This document shows, piece after piece, positions 11,991-23,300 of a DNA stretch of 64,000 bases. The stretch is from NCBI RefSeq assembly GCF_963678635.1, contig NC_087062.1, positions 36,732,052-36,796,051 on the forward strand, written 5' to 3'. Below the pieces are notes generated by a model, which worked only from the letters and a program-made list of their open reading frames with translations, did no database searches and was not told the DNA's origin. Numbering within the stretch: the stretch's first letter is position 1; each line of letters starts with the position of its first letter. The position numbers were made by a program, and so were the translations under genes. The stretch comes from Symsagittifera roscoffensis (taxonomy: Eukaryota > Xenacoelomorpha > Acoela > Convolutidae).

Positions 11991-13206
11991 ATGGATTTCA
12001 TGGATTTGTTCGATTGAGGCTCACAATCAGTTGTGTGATACGTCTGATTTTCTTTAGTTTGATTAGATTTACTACTTCTGATTAGTGTCTTCAAATTAAT
12101 TTCTTTCGTTGGAATACTGATTTCAAGTTAGAAAGTGATTTGAGTTGTCTACGTAAGCTTGCTAGCTTCGGAACAAATTCATACATTGATTAGTTGAGCC
12201 AAAAAACGAGCGCAGTTATTTATTTTGTTTAAAATTTGAAGGTTTTTCATTGCCAGAGGTTTAGCAAAAGAGATTAATTAGTTTGTGAGTACTTTAAAAT
12301 CCTAACCAGTTTATCGTTTTCTGAAAAAACTTACATTCGATAGATTTTGATTCATAATGATAAGTTTTTGTGAAACTTTTTCCTGGGAGGCAATTAAAAC
12401 ATCGTCTAAATAACAATCTACTCAAGGGAAAACTTCATCTACTAAATGGTGAAGGTTGGAAATTTGGTGTTTATTTTTTTAGGTTCGCTTACTTATAACT
12501 TTCTAGTCCACAGCCAGTTTAAATATTTTGCTTTTCTGGCAGGCTTTGTTCATCCGAAGTTTCTATCTTAAGAGTTCGTCTTTTACTGAGCTTAATAAAT
12601 GAAAGAGGACTCTCGTCTCACAGTGTTTCTAGCTGTATTGGCTTTTTAAGTTCGTAGAAATTCGAGAAAAATTACTCTTTTTTTCCGAGCCGAGACAACC
12701 AATTTTGAAATAGTCAAAAAAGTTACCTTGTTTTTGAGAGGCCGGAAGGTTTACCGACTTGCGGACCCTTGAAGATTCGTAACTTTTTCAAGTGTTTTGA
12801 TTCCATTGTTTTGGAGTTTGTCCTAACCAAGAAGGTTTCTTTCGGGGTCTTCTGTCAAAATGAATGGAAGTTCTTCGTAATAGTTTTCTTTGGAAAAAAT
12901 GGCTTGTTTATTTTTCTAATGAACTTGATATCAGTGTCACGTAAACAACAGTATCGGTTTTCTTTATGACTTCATACAACGATTGATTTATAAGTGTGGG
13001 TCTCCCAGCTTTAGGTTATGAGTTTCAATTCTCAGTTCAAATTCTATGAGTGATTTCAGCAGTAGTTTTTTTTATGGTTTTTCGTCTTGGTAACAATTAG
13101 AGCAGAGTAGTTGTTTTTGTCATTTTTGACCATGCGTTGATTGCTCCACATCACTGTCTATGTACTCTATCTACTTTTTTACAACGGTGTGATTTGATGG
13201 AGTCTC
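11991..13206. other. No supported gene
   Basis: AT-rich sequence with only short open frames and no recognisable motif or repeat. Confidence 0.4.
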
Positions 13207-13722
13207 CTATTCTGTGCTATTTACTTTTTGACTTTTTTGAAGTTTTTCATTACAACGTTTTGATTTAATTTTTTTGTGAAGTGACCTTCGTTTTTCAAGA
13301 TTCCGCAAAGAATTTTTTTGCTTGGCGGTTAGGTTAATTTCCTCTTTTGAAAAATTTTCTCTGCTTTTTAAACATAAATTCCGCTCTCTCTCTCTCTCTC
13401 TATCATCAATGTGCATTCCTTCCCTCTTGACATTAAATTGTCTATCACTATAACTATGTGCAGAATATCCGGATGATATGGAATTATTGGTCATCTTGAA
13501 AGGCTTACTGATGCCCTTCTCGTATGTTAACGCTACGTTTAATGCTTCCAATGGAAATAAATTTTGGTTACATATATCTGCTGAATCCCTAAAATGTCTC
13601 AAAACTCCACTAAAGGTACAGGTTCGAAGTGAAGGTAGAGCATCGATTCGTTTTTTTTGTCTGCCTCTTCGGGAAGCATGCCGTTCTGTTTCTTCGCCCC
13701 ATTTGTTTTGAGACTGCTTCAT
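13207..13722 (-). CDS. Uncharacterised 171-codon open frame, doubtful
   Basis: The longest non-repeat open frame in this part. It is very Lys/Arg/Glu/Ser-rich and includes an RERERER stretch encoded by the (CT)n run at 13381-13402. No domain, signal peptide or splice partner was seen. The charged composition would fit a gag/ORF1 remnant of a minus-strand retroelement (an LTR-element edge lies at 14165), or it may be chance. Low confidence that it is a gene. Confidence 0.2.
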   Translation of the reverse strand: MKQSQNKWGEETERHASRRGRQKKRIDALPSLRTCTFSGVLRHFRDSADICNQNLFPLEALNVALTYEKGISKPFKMTNNSISSGYSAHSYSDRQFNVKREGMHIDDRERERERNLCLKSRENFSKEEINLTAKQKNSLRNLEKRRSLHKKIKSKRCNEKLQKSQKVNSTE

Positions 13723-14089
13723 GGTCTTCGTGGCGTCTCTGTTCAGCGGAATTTCGTTCCAGTTTTGGGTTTCCTAGGTCGTCCGATTCGTTTCTTTCAG
13801 GGTTTTTACCAATGATTGACAAATTTTAAGGATTTCATTTAACCGGATTCAGCAGAAAATCGATATCGATATTTTTTGCGGTTATGATTGCCAAAAGCAA
13901 TATGTCAACCGAGTCAACTCTGTAACTAGAGGGTCAATCATGTGGTTTTGCCGAAAAAGGGGAAATTAAAAGTGGAAAAAGTGAATCTAATGCTCACACT
14001 AAAACATTTTAAAATGAATAAGAATAAATAAGTAGATTAGTTTAAGTTGAAACATTAGGTTAGAACTGTCAACTAAGCACTCCATTGGA

Positions 14090-14250
14090 GTGGTTCGCAC
14101 CAAAAGTCGGAGGAGACCTGTTATATTAATTATTAAAAAAGTGAATATAAAATCAGATCACAACATCCCCCTTCTTTAAAATCGCGTCTAATCTATCGTC
14201 CTGGGTCGAGGTCCGAGACTCTTGTGCAGACTATGAAAGTTACACCGCAT
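14090..14250 (-). mobile_element. LTR-retrotransposon 3' edge: end of pol frame, polypurine tract, LTR start
   Basis: On the minus strand, a short frame ending TQDDRLDAILKKGDVVI overlaps a polypurine tract (AAAGAAGGGGGA, about 14178-14167). TGTTGTGATCTGAT follows immediately at about 14166, a plausible 5'-TG of a 3' LTR. Overlap of the last codons (DDRLDAILKKG) with the PPT is a familiar arrangement at the 3' end of animal LTR elements. The body upstream (14250 and above) is not recognisable, so the element is truncated or replaced. Confidence 0.4.
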
Positions 14251-14279
14251 CCGAAACCAGATCAAAATACATAGTCGCG

Positions 14280-14770
14280 GCGAAAATTTGAGTCTTGAAA
14301 GTTTGACACATGGGCCGCGAAAGTCGCGACGTTGGTTGTGAAAGTCGCGCGGTTGTCTACGCAAGTCTGGACTTAACGCAAAAGCCTTGATATAGCGTCA
14401 CAAATGTATCGACAAGTGATCGCGAAAGTCTTGACATAAAATCGCGAATGTCTGGACATACGCTTTCTAGACGCTTGCAATTTCGTGTTCAGATGCTTGC
14501 AACTTTTCGAATTTTTGCGAGTTTATGGTATGCTTAATGGGATCACGTTTTTGTTTTTCCTGACCTTCGATGCCCACGTTGCGACTTTCGTGATTCATAT
14601 CTAGACTATCCAGACTCAAACTGTCAGCGCGACTGGATACGGTTTGGTTCTGGATAAGGATATGGCGCGACTTTCTAAATCAACGGCGCGACTTTGTTTT
14701 CAACTTTTCCAGACTCAATCTATTTTCCCGACTATGCTTTTTGTGTCTGGTTTATGTGATGAAAAATTTC
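14280..14770. repeat. Degenerate short repeats of CGCGAAAGTC / GGACATA type
   Basis: About a dozen variants of CGCGAAAGTC...GACATA (left half), with inverse-complement CGCGACTTT forms towards the right half (14580-14740), giving a loosely inverted arrangement. Locally higher in CpG than the surroundings. No coding frame. Confidence 0.5.
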
Positions 14771-14911
14771 ATTATAGTTTTTCAGAAAATTTTTCTTATT
14801 GAGGTGATCGGGATGGGATATTAAGGTGTTTTTATGCTTTTATGTACAGGTGTAGACTTGTTACTAGAAAACTTTATTCTAGAAAAGCTTCTTCTCATTG
14901 CGTGTGCTATA

Positions 14912-15780
14912 CAGTGCTGATTCAAATTGTCCGGTAAAAACACATAAAAATTAAAATTTAAAAATCGTTTTTCTCAAATTGGTTTGACATGAGGTTAAAA
15001 ATGAAGAAGACAAAACTTGTTTAGATTCTTAGCAGAATTTTTTGTTTTGCCAAGTTTGTACACAAATTTGTAACCCAAAAGTTGATCGTTTTTGGCTTTT
15101 TTAGTCCACAAAAGTTACGCCAAACTTTTCGACTCAGTTACGGACACTTTTTTAATCAAAGTTACCCTCTTAAATAGTCTTACAAAAATAGTGTTTTATA
15201 TTGAAAAAGTGACATTTTTCGTTAAGCAAACAAAAATAAATTATATTAAACAATGTTTTTGAGACTATATTCTTCTTAAAGTGTGTTGAGCTACGTAAGA
15301 GGCTTACTTTTTCATAAATGTATCCGTAACTGAGTCGGTAGATTTGGCTCAATGTATGAATGACTAAAAAGCCAAAAATGATCCATTTTTGGGATAATAA
15401 TTGGCTCTTTTCCACTTCCCCACACATTTCTGGATTTTCCATTTTTTCAATTGTCTTTGCATGTTATTATGGATGAATGCGTGAAGTTACGAAGTAAGAT
15501 ACATGCAAAACTTTAATACATTTCGACTACGTAAAATTAGTTTTTCGAAACTGATATTCAAATGTGGGGGAGGTGGAAAACAGCCATAATATTTTGTGTC
15601 TGGATTTCGCAAAACAATTAGCGTCATATAAAACTCTAAGCAACTTTTATCTTCATCATTTTTCACCAAAGGTCAAACCAATTTGACACGCGTTTTAATG
15701 ACTCTAAAATTGACTCAAAATTAAATCGTTTTAATTTTCAAATTGTGTGCGTTTTGTCCGGATAATTTAATCAACTTTGC
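14912..15780. mobile_element. Mariner-like element with CAGTGCTGATT ends and long inverted arms
   Basis: Left end TA|CAGTGCTGATTCAAATTGTCC. Right end GTTTTGTCCGGATAATTTAATCA..., a decayed reverse complement. The two halves (about 14980-15170 and 15330-15720) are inverted copies of each other. The same TIR occurs at 20774, 21536, 22068, 37878 and 43547. TA flanks at several copies suggest Tc1/mariner-type targeting. No transposase. Confidence 0.7.
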
Positions 15781-16171
15781 ATAATTTGGCCCAAACGCCT
15801 AAATATTACCGGTTCAGAGGGTAGTGTGCACACACTCTACATCACAAATCGTTCGGTGTGAGGTACTAGTGTTTCCGATGAATGTGAAAAATTGTTGTCC
15901 TAACGCAAATTTTTCTCTGTTGAAACTGAGTAGAAATTTTTCCTTCCAGATGCGTGTATAAACTTAAACACATGCAGTCCTCTACATTTTTGTGTTTTGA
16001 AAAGGGCGCAATTAAATGAGAAGTTAAAAAGGCAGCTGTATTGAAATAATGTTTTTGCTAAATTATATATGATTTCTGTTTTCACTTTCGACAACAAGTT
16101 CCAGTGAAAATAAACAACCCTTATCCATTTACACACTTTATCGATTATATGTGCCCGACTTTAAAGTTCTT
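15781..16171. other. 3' flank of the protease gene
   Basis: Immediately downstream (minus sense) of the protease stop codon, so it should include the 3' UTR. I see no canonical AATAAA on the minus strand in the first 250 nt, so the polyadenylation site is unresolved. Confidence 0.35.
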
Positions 16172-16539
16172 TTAGACCTCTTTTTCTCCTTGGAATTTCT
16201 TCGCGCTGTTCGCCAGAGTTACGTAACTCGGCTGAGTCATAACGCCACAGACATTGCCCTCCGTCGCGAATGTTACGTAACCCAGGTTGCCCCAGTAGGT
16301 AGACCAGGAGTTCTTCACGAGCCAGTAGGACGTGTCACCCAGGTTTCCATATCCGACCAGCAATACTGAGTGGTCCAGATCGTCCAGTGCGTTCTTGCAC
16401 TCTGGGTCATCGTAGATTCCGTGGCTGTAGAAGGAGAAGGAGTCGAGGGAGGCATCGATACCTACTGAGAGTGGTCCGTGGATATTCAAGGCCGTTTTGA
16501 CAGTTTTTTCCTGTTTACCAGTGACAAAAGCATAACTGT
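16172..16539 (-). CDS. Protease exon 9 (His/Asn catalytic residues, stop)
   Basis: Acceptor TTTATTTAG, phase 1 in. Encodes residues 447-568 with His503 in LDHSVLLVGYG and Asn523 in VKNSWSTYWG; the stop TAA is at 16174-16172. The C-terminal tail (SAKKFQGEKEV) runs slightly past the peptidase fold. Confidence 0.95.
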
Positions 16540-17362
16540 CTAAATAAAACAAGCTGAATCTTTTTCAAATTTTAAAAAATTTCTGGAAGCTATAACAATT
16601 CTAAAACCAAAATTAAAGCGAAGGATAAGACGGAGGATTTATGTCGAGGACAAAAACGCGGATAAGTTAGTTTAATTTCAAAACTTTTCAACACATCCTG
16701 AGAACATTTGCAAGCATGAGCGCATTTTACCGATGTTGATGATGTTCTCGGATGAGTTGAAGTGACATTTTCCATTCTGTCCAAGATATTGTCCATAGTC
16801 ATCCTCGGTCATCAAGCCTCCCATCTAAAATGCATTTTTAAACATGCAATCCACATTACAAAATGCAGGCTGTCTTTTTGATGTTGTCCTCTCACTGCAG
16901 ACCAGAAACCTCATTTAATAGTTTAAAACGATTTTTTTTTCATTCCGGCGATCTGTGCGGGATTTTTTCAAAGTAAAAGTTCAGTCCGGTAAAAAGTTCG
17001 GTTCGGTAAAAAGTTCGAACCAGTTCAAAAGTGTTTCGACTTTCTCAACCAAACTTCCATATGTTTCGACCTTCTCGACTGTCTCGACCGTCTTTTTTTA
17101 TAAATTTTTTTTGCTCGACCCCGCATGAATGTTTCGACTTTATTGACCAAAAATGGGTATGTTTTCAACTGTCTTGACTTCCTTGACACACAAAGTTATT
17201 TCCACAATTTGTTCGATCCAAATCAAATTAGTCTCGAGCTCACTCAGATGTATGCATATATGTATCTATGTATGTATGTATGTATGTATGTATGTATGTA
17301 TGTATGTATGTATGTATGTATGTATGTATGTATGTATGTATGTATGTATGTATGTATGTATG

Positions 17363-17396
<34 letters not shown>

Positions 17397-20300
17397 TGTA
17401 TGTATGTATGTATGTATGTATGTATGTATGTATGTATGTATGTATGTATGTATGTATGTATGTATGTATGTATGTATGTATGTATGTATGTATGTATGTA
17501 TGTATGTATGTATGTATGTATGTATGTATGTATGTATGTATGTATGTATGTATGTATGTATGTATGTATGTATGTATGTATGTATGTATGTATGTATGTA
17601 TGTATGTATGTATGTATGTATGTATGTATGTATGTATGTATGTATGTATGTATGTATGTATGTATGTATGTATGTATGTATGTATGTATGTATGTATGTA
17701 TGTATGTATGTATGTATGTATGTATGTATGTATGTATGTATGTATGTATGTATGTATGTATGTATGTATGTATGTATGTATGCATGAATGTACGTATCTA
17801 TGTATTTGTGCATGTTTGTATGTGTGTATGTATGTATGTATGTATGAATGAATGTATAACTCCACCTTAAAATAACTCCAACGTAAAAAAAACTAATTTT
17901 TGAAACTTTGGTTGCGCTCGACTTATGTTTTGACTGTGCTCAACCTATGTTTCGACTGTGCTGGACCTATGTTTTAACTGTGCTCAACCTATGTTTCAAC
18001 TGTGTTCGACCTATGTTTCGACTCTCTCGACTTACTTGACTATCAAATAAGACGAGGACTATGACAAAAAATATAATTTACGCATTTCAGTTATGTTTTT
18101 GGGATGATGTTTGACAAATCATCAAATGAAAACAAATTATAAGAATCAGTAAAATGCAAAATTTTCGCATCGAAAATAAATCTTTAGAAACTATTTCTCC
18201 ATTTTGTTTTTGTTTTCTGAACAAATCTGGACAAAAATAGTTGATATAAAAACTCGTAATTGAGGAGATTTCAAAGAAGGTACTTTTCCTTGCTACAGGA
18301 GCCATTAAATCTCAAAAAATTGAAGGGTTCCCTCACAGATTTTTAGTTTTTGCGGTAAGCAAATCTCCTTAATTGGTTTTTGCTGATTGCGATGGTGCAC
18401 TCTCCTGTAAGACATAAGAGTGAACCTAGAAAAAGTGCACCAACTTTCTGACGGAGATCTCTTATGAGCAGATTGTTTTTTGCCCAATTAGTACTTCAAA
18501 ATTAAGTTTAAAAAATTGAATTTTGAAAAAAATCAATTTATGCTCGGTCTATCTTGGGACCGATTTCGATCTATGTTTCGATTGTTCTCGACCTATGTTT
18601 CGACTTTTCTGGCCAAAATCAGGTATGTTTAAAGTGTGCTGGACCTATGTTTCGTTTTTCTCGACCGAAGTTGGGTATGTTTAGACTGTGCTCGACGTAT
18701 GTTTCGACTTTCCGGTTGACTTAAAAGTGCTTCTCGACCGCGTAATTTCAGTCGCAAAACTGCACTCGGTCGACTTTCAAAAGTCAAAACATAAGTCGAG
18801 GACATCGACCCTGGTAGCACCAAACTAAATATTGTGTAAAAATGCGTTCAAAAATTGAGTAGTCCACTTGAGTTGTAAAGTTTTGCGCCTCTCTGGTTTT
18901 CAACCTGACAGTTTTCTGACAAACAATACGCTTTAGAATTAAACTCATGTTGCCATTTGCTTGGAGAATTAGGAAATTATTTTGAAAATTGCTCATCCTA
19001 TAGTCGAGACTTTGCCACTATGATTTTGCTATTGATTAAGGATAAAGCTCTAGGTTAAGGAAGCGTTCTTGATTTGGGTGCATTCGCTATCAAGTTTACG
19101 CCCTCTTTTTACCTCGTGGTCCAGTAGCGGCGTGCCGACGGAGGTAGGGGGGAGGGGCAGGGCGATCGCACCCATCTCAATTCTGGCTGCCAAATTTTCC
19201 CAATGGGTGTCCCTTTTGGTATAAATTTACGAGGTGTGCAACATCAAAAAAACTTGAAGTATTATTTGAGGGGGATCTAAATAAAGTTAAGGGGATCGCG
19301 CGGTGAAAAAACGCAGTTTTTTGGTCAAATTAATTTTAAAAATGCTACGTAATTTATAGCCTGTTTATTGCAAAAAAATTGAGCAAAACAGGGTCCTTAT
19401 AGTATTTTCAGAGACTTTGGAAAATCAAATTGATCGACCTAAAAAAATAACGACAAAACTTTCTTTTTTTCGAAAAACCGCCCCTCCTGAAGAACTTCTG
19501 CGCTCGCCACTAATTTAGGATAAGGAAGCTCTAGATTAAGGAAGCGTTCTTCTTGATTTGGCCGCATTCGCTATCAAGTTTACGCCCTATTTTTACCTCG
19601 TGGTCCAGTAGCGGCGTGCCGACGGGGGTAGGGGGAAGGGTAGGGCGACCGCCCCTTCTGAATTCTGGCTGCCAAATTTTCCCAATGGGTGGAAGGATGC
19701 CAAATTTTCCAACCTTGTTAAACTACTGGTTACATCGTAACTTTGAAGTTTAAGTGAGGAGGGGATAAATGAGCGGAGGAAAAAAGCCGATAGATTAACA
19801 GTTGGGGTAGACGCATTAGAGCAAATATACTCAAGAAAAAAATGAGTTTTTTTAAAGGAAAAACTTCCTTTAAAAAAAACTCGATTTTTTCTTGAGTATA
19901 TTTGCTCTAATGCGTCTACCCCAACTGTTAATCTATCAGCTTTTTTCATACGCTCATTTCTCCCCTCCTTACTTAAACTTCAAAGTTACGATGTAACCAG
20001 TAGTTTAACAAGGTTGTGTTTTAATCAAAGAACAAGGTTATTCGTTGAACTGCCAAATCACATCTATCAAATATAATATCAATCAAACTAAGTGAACACA
20101 ATTTTTTTTCCAATATAAATTCTTAGGCTAGAAGGGGAAGAAAACATAGCGTACGCATATTGAACTTAGCAATGAAGTTCCCCTCTTTTTCCATTGGAGT
20201 GGGGGGAAGGGGTGCTAAAGACATCTTCAAATACATATACCTGGCTTTGTATATACTCGTATGACCTCCAGTCCTCTCCTCCGTCGCAGCCGTTGTTGCC

Positions 20301-23300
20301 CTGCTCCCAGCTGCAGTCCATAAGGTTCTGCTGAGACAGTCGCACCAGGTGTCCGTACTTGAGGAAGTAAGCGCCCTCCAGAGTTCCAGTGGTGCCGAAG
20401 CTCCAGCACGAGCCACAGAAAGCCTTCAAATCAGGCAAACAAGAAACATGGTTTGTGGCATGCTATAATCACTTCAAGTAGATAAGAGCTTTGTACTCAG
20501 TGTTTTTAGTTATTGTTTTCACACGAAATCAGGAATCACAAATAAACGTCATGTGATGTCGATTGATACATCAAAACGAAGCCCTTTCCTTCGCGAATTA
20601 AATTATCGAAACATCCGAACAAGTTTGAAAATTTTGATTTTAGACAAATTTCGAGTGAAGAGTATCTGTTCACTTCGACTAAGATTTGCTTAGTTTTTAT
20701 TTTTCAGGAAATTAAATATTGTCTTAGCCCTGAAAAGCTGCTTATAGAAACAAAAAACAGATGATTTGAACTGCAGTGCTGATTTGAATTATTCAGACTT
20801 AAAGAATAAAACTTGAACTTAAAGAATAAAACTTAAGAATAAAACTTGAAAGTTAAAACTAGTTTTTCTCAAATTGGGTTGAGTTTAGGTGAAAACTTAT
20901 GAAGACAAAACTTGCTTAAAGTTTTAGCAGAATTAATATGGTGTAATTTGTTTTGCGAAGTTCGGGCCCAACATTTTACCCCAAAAATGGGTCATTTTGA
21001 CTTTTTTAGTTAATCAAAAATTACGCCAAAAATACCCAGTCGATCTCAGACATAATTATACCAAAGTGAGCCCCTTACATAGCCTAACAAACTTTAAGAA
21101 GTGTATATTCTCCAAAAAAAAATGCAAATCGTTTAAAAATTGATTTTAAATAAAAAGTTGCTGTTTTATATAGTAAAAACGACCTTTTTTGTCTATCAAA
21201 CAAAAATAAATGAACTTATACAATGTTTTGGAGAATATACCCTTCTTAAAGTTTGTTAGGCTACGTAAGGGGCTCACTTTGGTATAATTATGTCTGAGAT
21301 CGACCGGGTATTTTCAGCGTAATTTTTGATGCACTAAGAAAAACCAAAATGACCCATTTTTGGGGTAAATTTTTGGGCCCGAATTTCGCAAAACAAATTA
21401 CACCATATTGATTCTGCTAAAATTTTAAGCAAGTTTTGTCTCATAAGTTTTCACCTAAACTGAACCCAATTTGAGAAAAGCGCGTTTTAAATTTCAAGTT
21501 TAGCTCGTTTTGTCCGGTTAATTTAAATCAGCACTGTACTATGTTTGGCTTTACTTAGTCAATTGAACATTACGCGAAAAGTCCTAATTCAATTGCTGCT
21601 AACGTTATTTAATAAAGAGCTTCTGATGTAATACAACAAAAGTTAAGCGGGGCTTAACCTTCAAAATTGGCGCAAACAGTTAAGATTTGTTTTGAAGTAC
21701 AGAAATGGTATTTATTTAAGTAGAAACTACTTTTGGTGGCTACCCAACGTGAAAAAAAAAAAGAATTATCTAAGCAAAATTGAGAAATTTATACGCTTCT
21801 TAAGCTTTGTTAGCTACATGATATAATTTTGTCGGCAATTGAACCAATACTTTTGGTGTAATTTTTGATGGACTGAAAAAACCGTTTTGTTGGTCGTTTT
21901 GTTGTGTATTACGGCAAAAAAAATTTTAGCAAGTTTCAATCAACAGTTTGTAATTGTCAAGTTTTGTATAAATTCGATCCAATTCGAGAAAATTCTTTTT
22001 TTTTCTAGTTTCATTCGTTTTGTCCAGATAGTTTGAACCTGCTCTGAACTTGTACTATAACTGAATACAGTGCTGATTTAAATTAACCCAACAAAAACTA
22101 AATTGGGAAATTTAACTGCGTATTTTTCAATAAAGGTTAACGTGAGACAAAAAAAAATGATAAACACAACAACTATTTAGGAGTTTTTGCATTTTTAGTT
22201 GGTGAAATAATTTCAAATTGGCGAAGTCATATGGCGAAATTTTATTTTCGAAAATCGGACAAAATATTTACCCTTAGAAAAGGGTGATTTCGGTTTTTTA
22301 GTCAATCAAAAGTTAAGCCAAAAATACCAAATAAAGTTATGCGCAAAACATTCAAACAATTTTAAATCAACATTTGGCATTAAATTGGTTAAAAAAAACT
22401 TTTCGACCACAAAGTAAAAATATTTACACAAACGTGGAGAAATTATACTTTCTAAAACTTGTTGAGCTACTTTTGATATATTTTGCGGTACTAGTTTTTT
22501 TTATAAATATCTCTTCGTTAGTTTTACCACCCATTTTTTTTTTACAAAAAGGAAGAATTATCAAAAAAAATTGGCTAAAATTTGAAACTGCAAAATGTCC
22601 GAAAGCTAAAACTGAATCAGTTTTGTGTACTCTTGTTTTTGCGTACTCTTGTTCTGTTTGATAATTTCAACTATTTTTTTTTGCAATTGCAAGTATCGAA
22701 GAGCGCCATAAAGCATTCTAAGAGTTGTCAAGATTTTCAAGTATAATGTTTAACAGTGACTTTTTTGTATCTTGGAATTGACTACGAATAATTTAACAGT
22801 TTTGTACTCAAGATTGGCTCAAATTGGACATTTATTTTTAGAATGTCATAATTTAATGTAGTCCTGGAATTAAACGCTCCAATCATCCAAAAAGAGTTAA
22901 TTTGTTCTTCGTTACACCTCCGTAAACATTGCAGTCATCTTTTGACCTTGAGACTCGCGTGTTCGCATATCCTTCGATTGCTTCAATGGATTTTAGAGTT
23001 TGCATCATTGCTGTGTTCATGAGTTTAATCATCTCAAAATTGGATGCCAGAAGGGACATCACTTGTCTGGCTGCAGAAAACTTTTCTAAGATCTCAGTGG
23101 AGCTGAGCGACCTTTTGGGCACTTGGTACGAAATCAAACGCACACCATTTCCACGAGAAAATTTTCTGAGATGCGCCAAGTTCGAAATCAGTAGCCTTGA
23201 AACTCCTCAAGGTAATATCCAATTGACCTTACTCTTAAACTATATCAGGAGCGGATTTCTTGAAGAAAGAGAACTCCCCACCCATCATACAAAGAGCCTC

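Noticed and set aside
11505-12057. 154- and 64-codon plus-strand frames
   Set aside because: They run through the antisense of the tRNA-derived SINE.
17125-17870. Long open frames in the TATG array on both strands (up to 232 codons)
   Set aside because: Pure consequence of a 4-bp repeat without in-frame stops; repeated MYVC/HTYI peptides are not proteins.
19593-19949. 118-codon minus-strand frame
   Set aside because: Lies across the 305-bp palindrome and a MITE copy; not protein-like.
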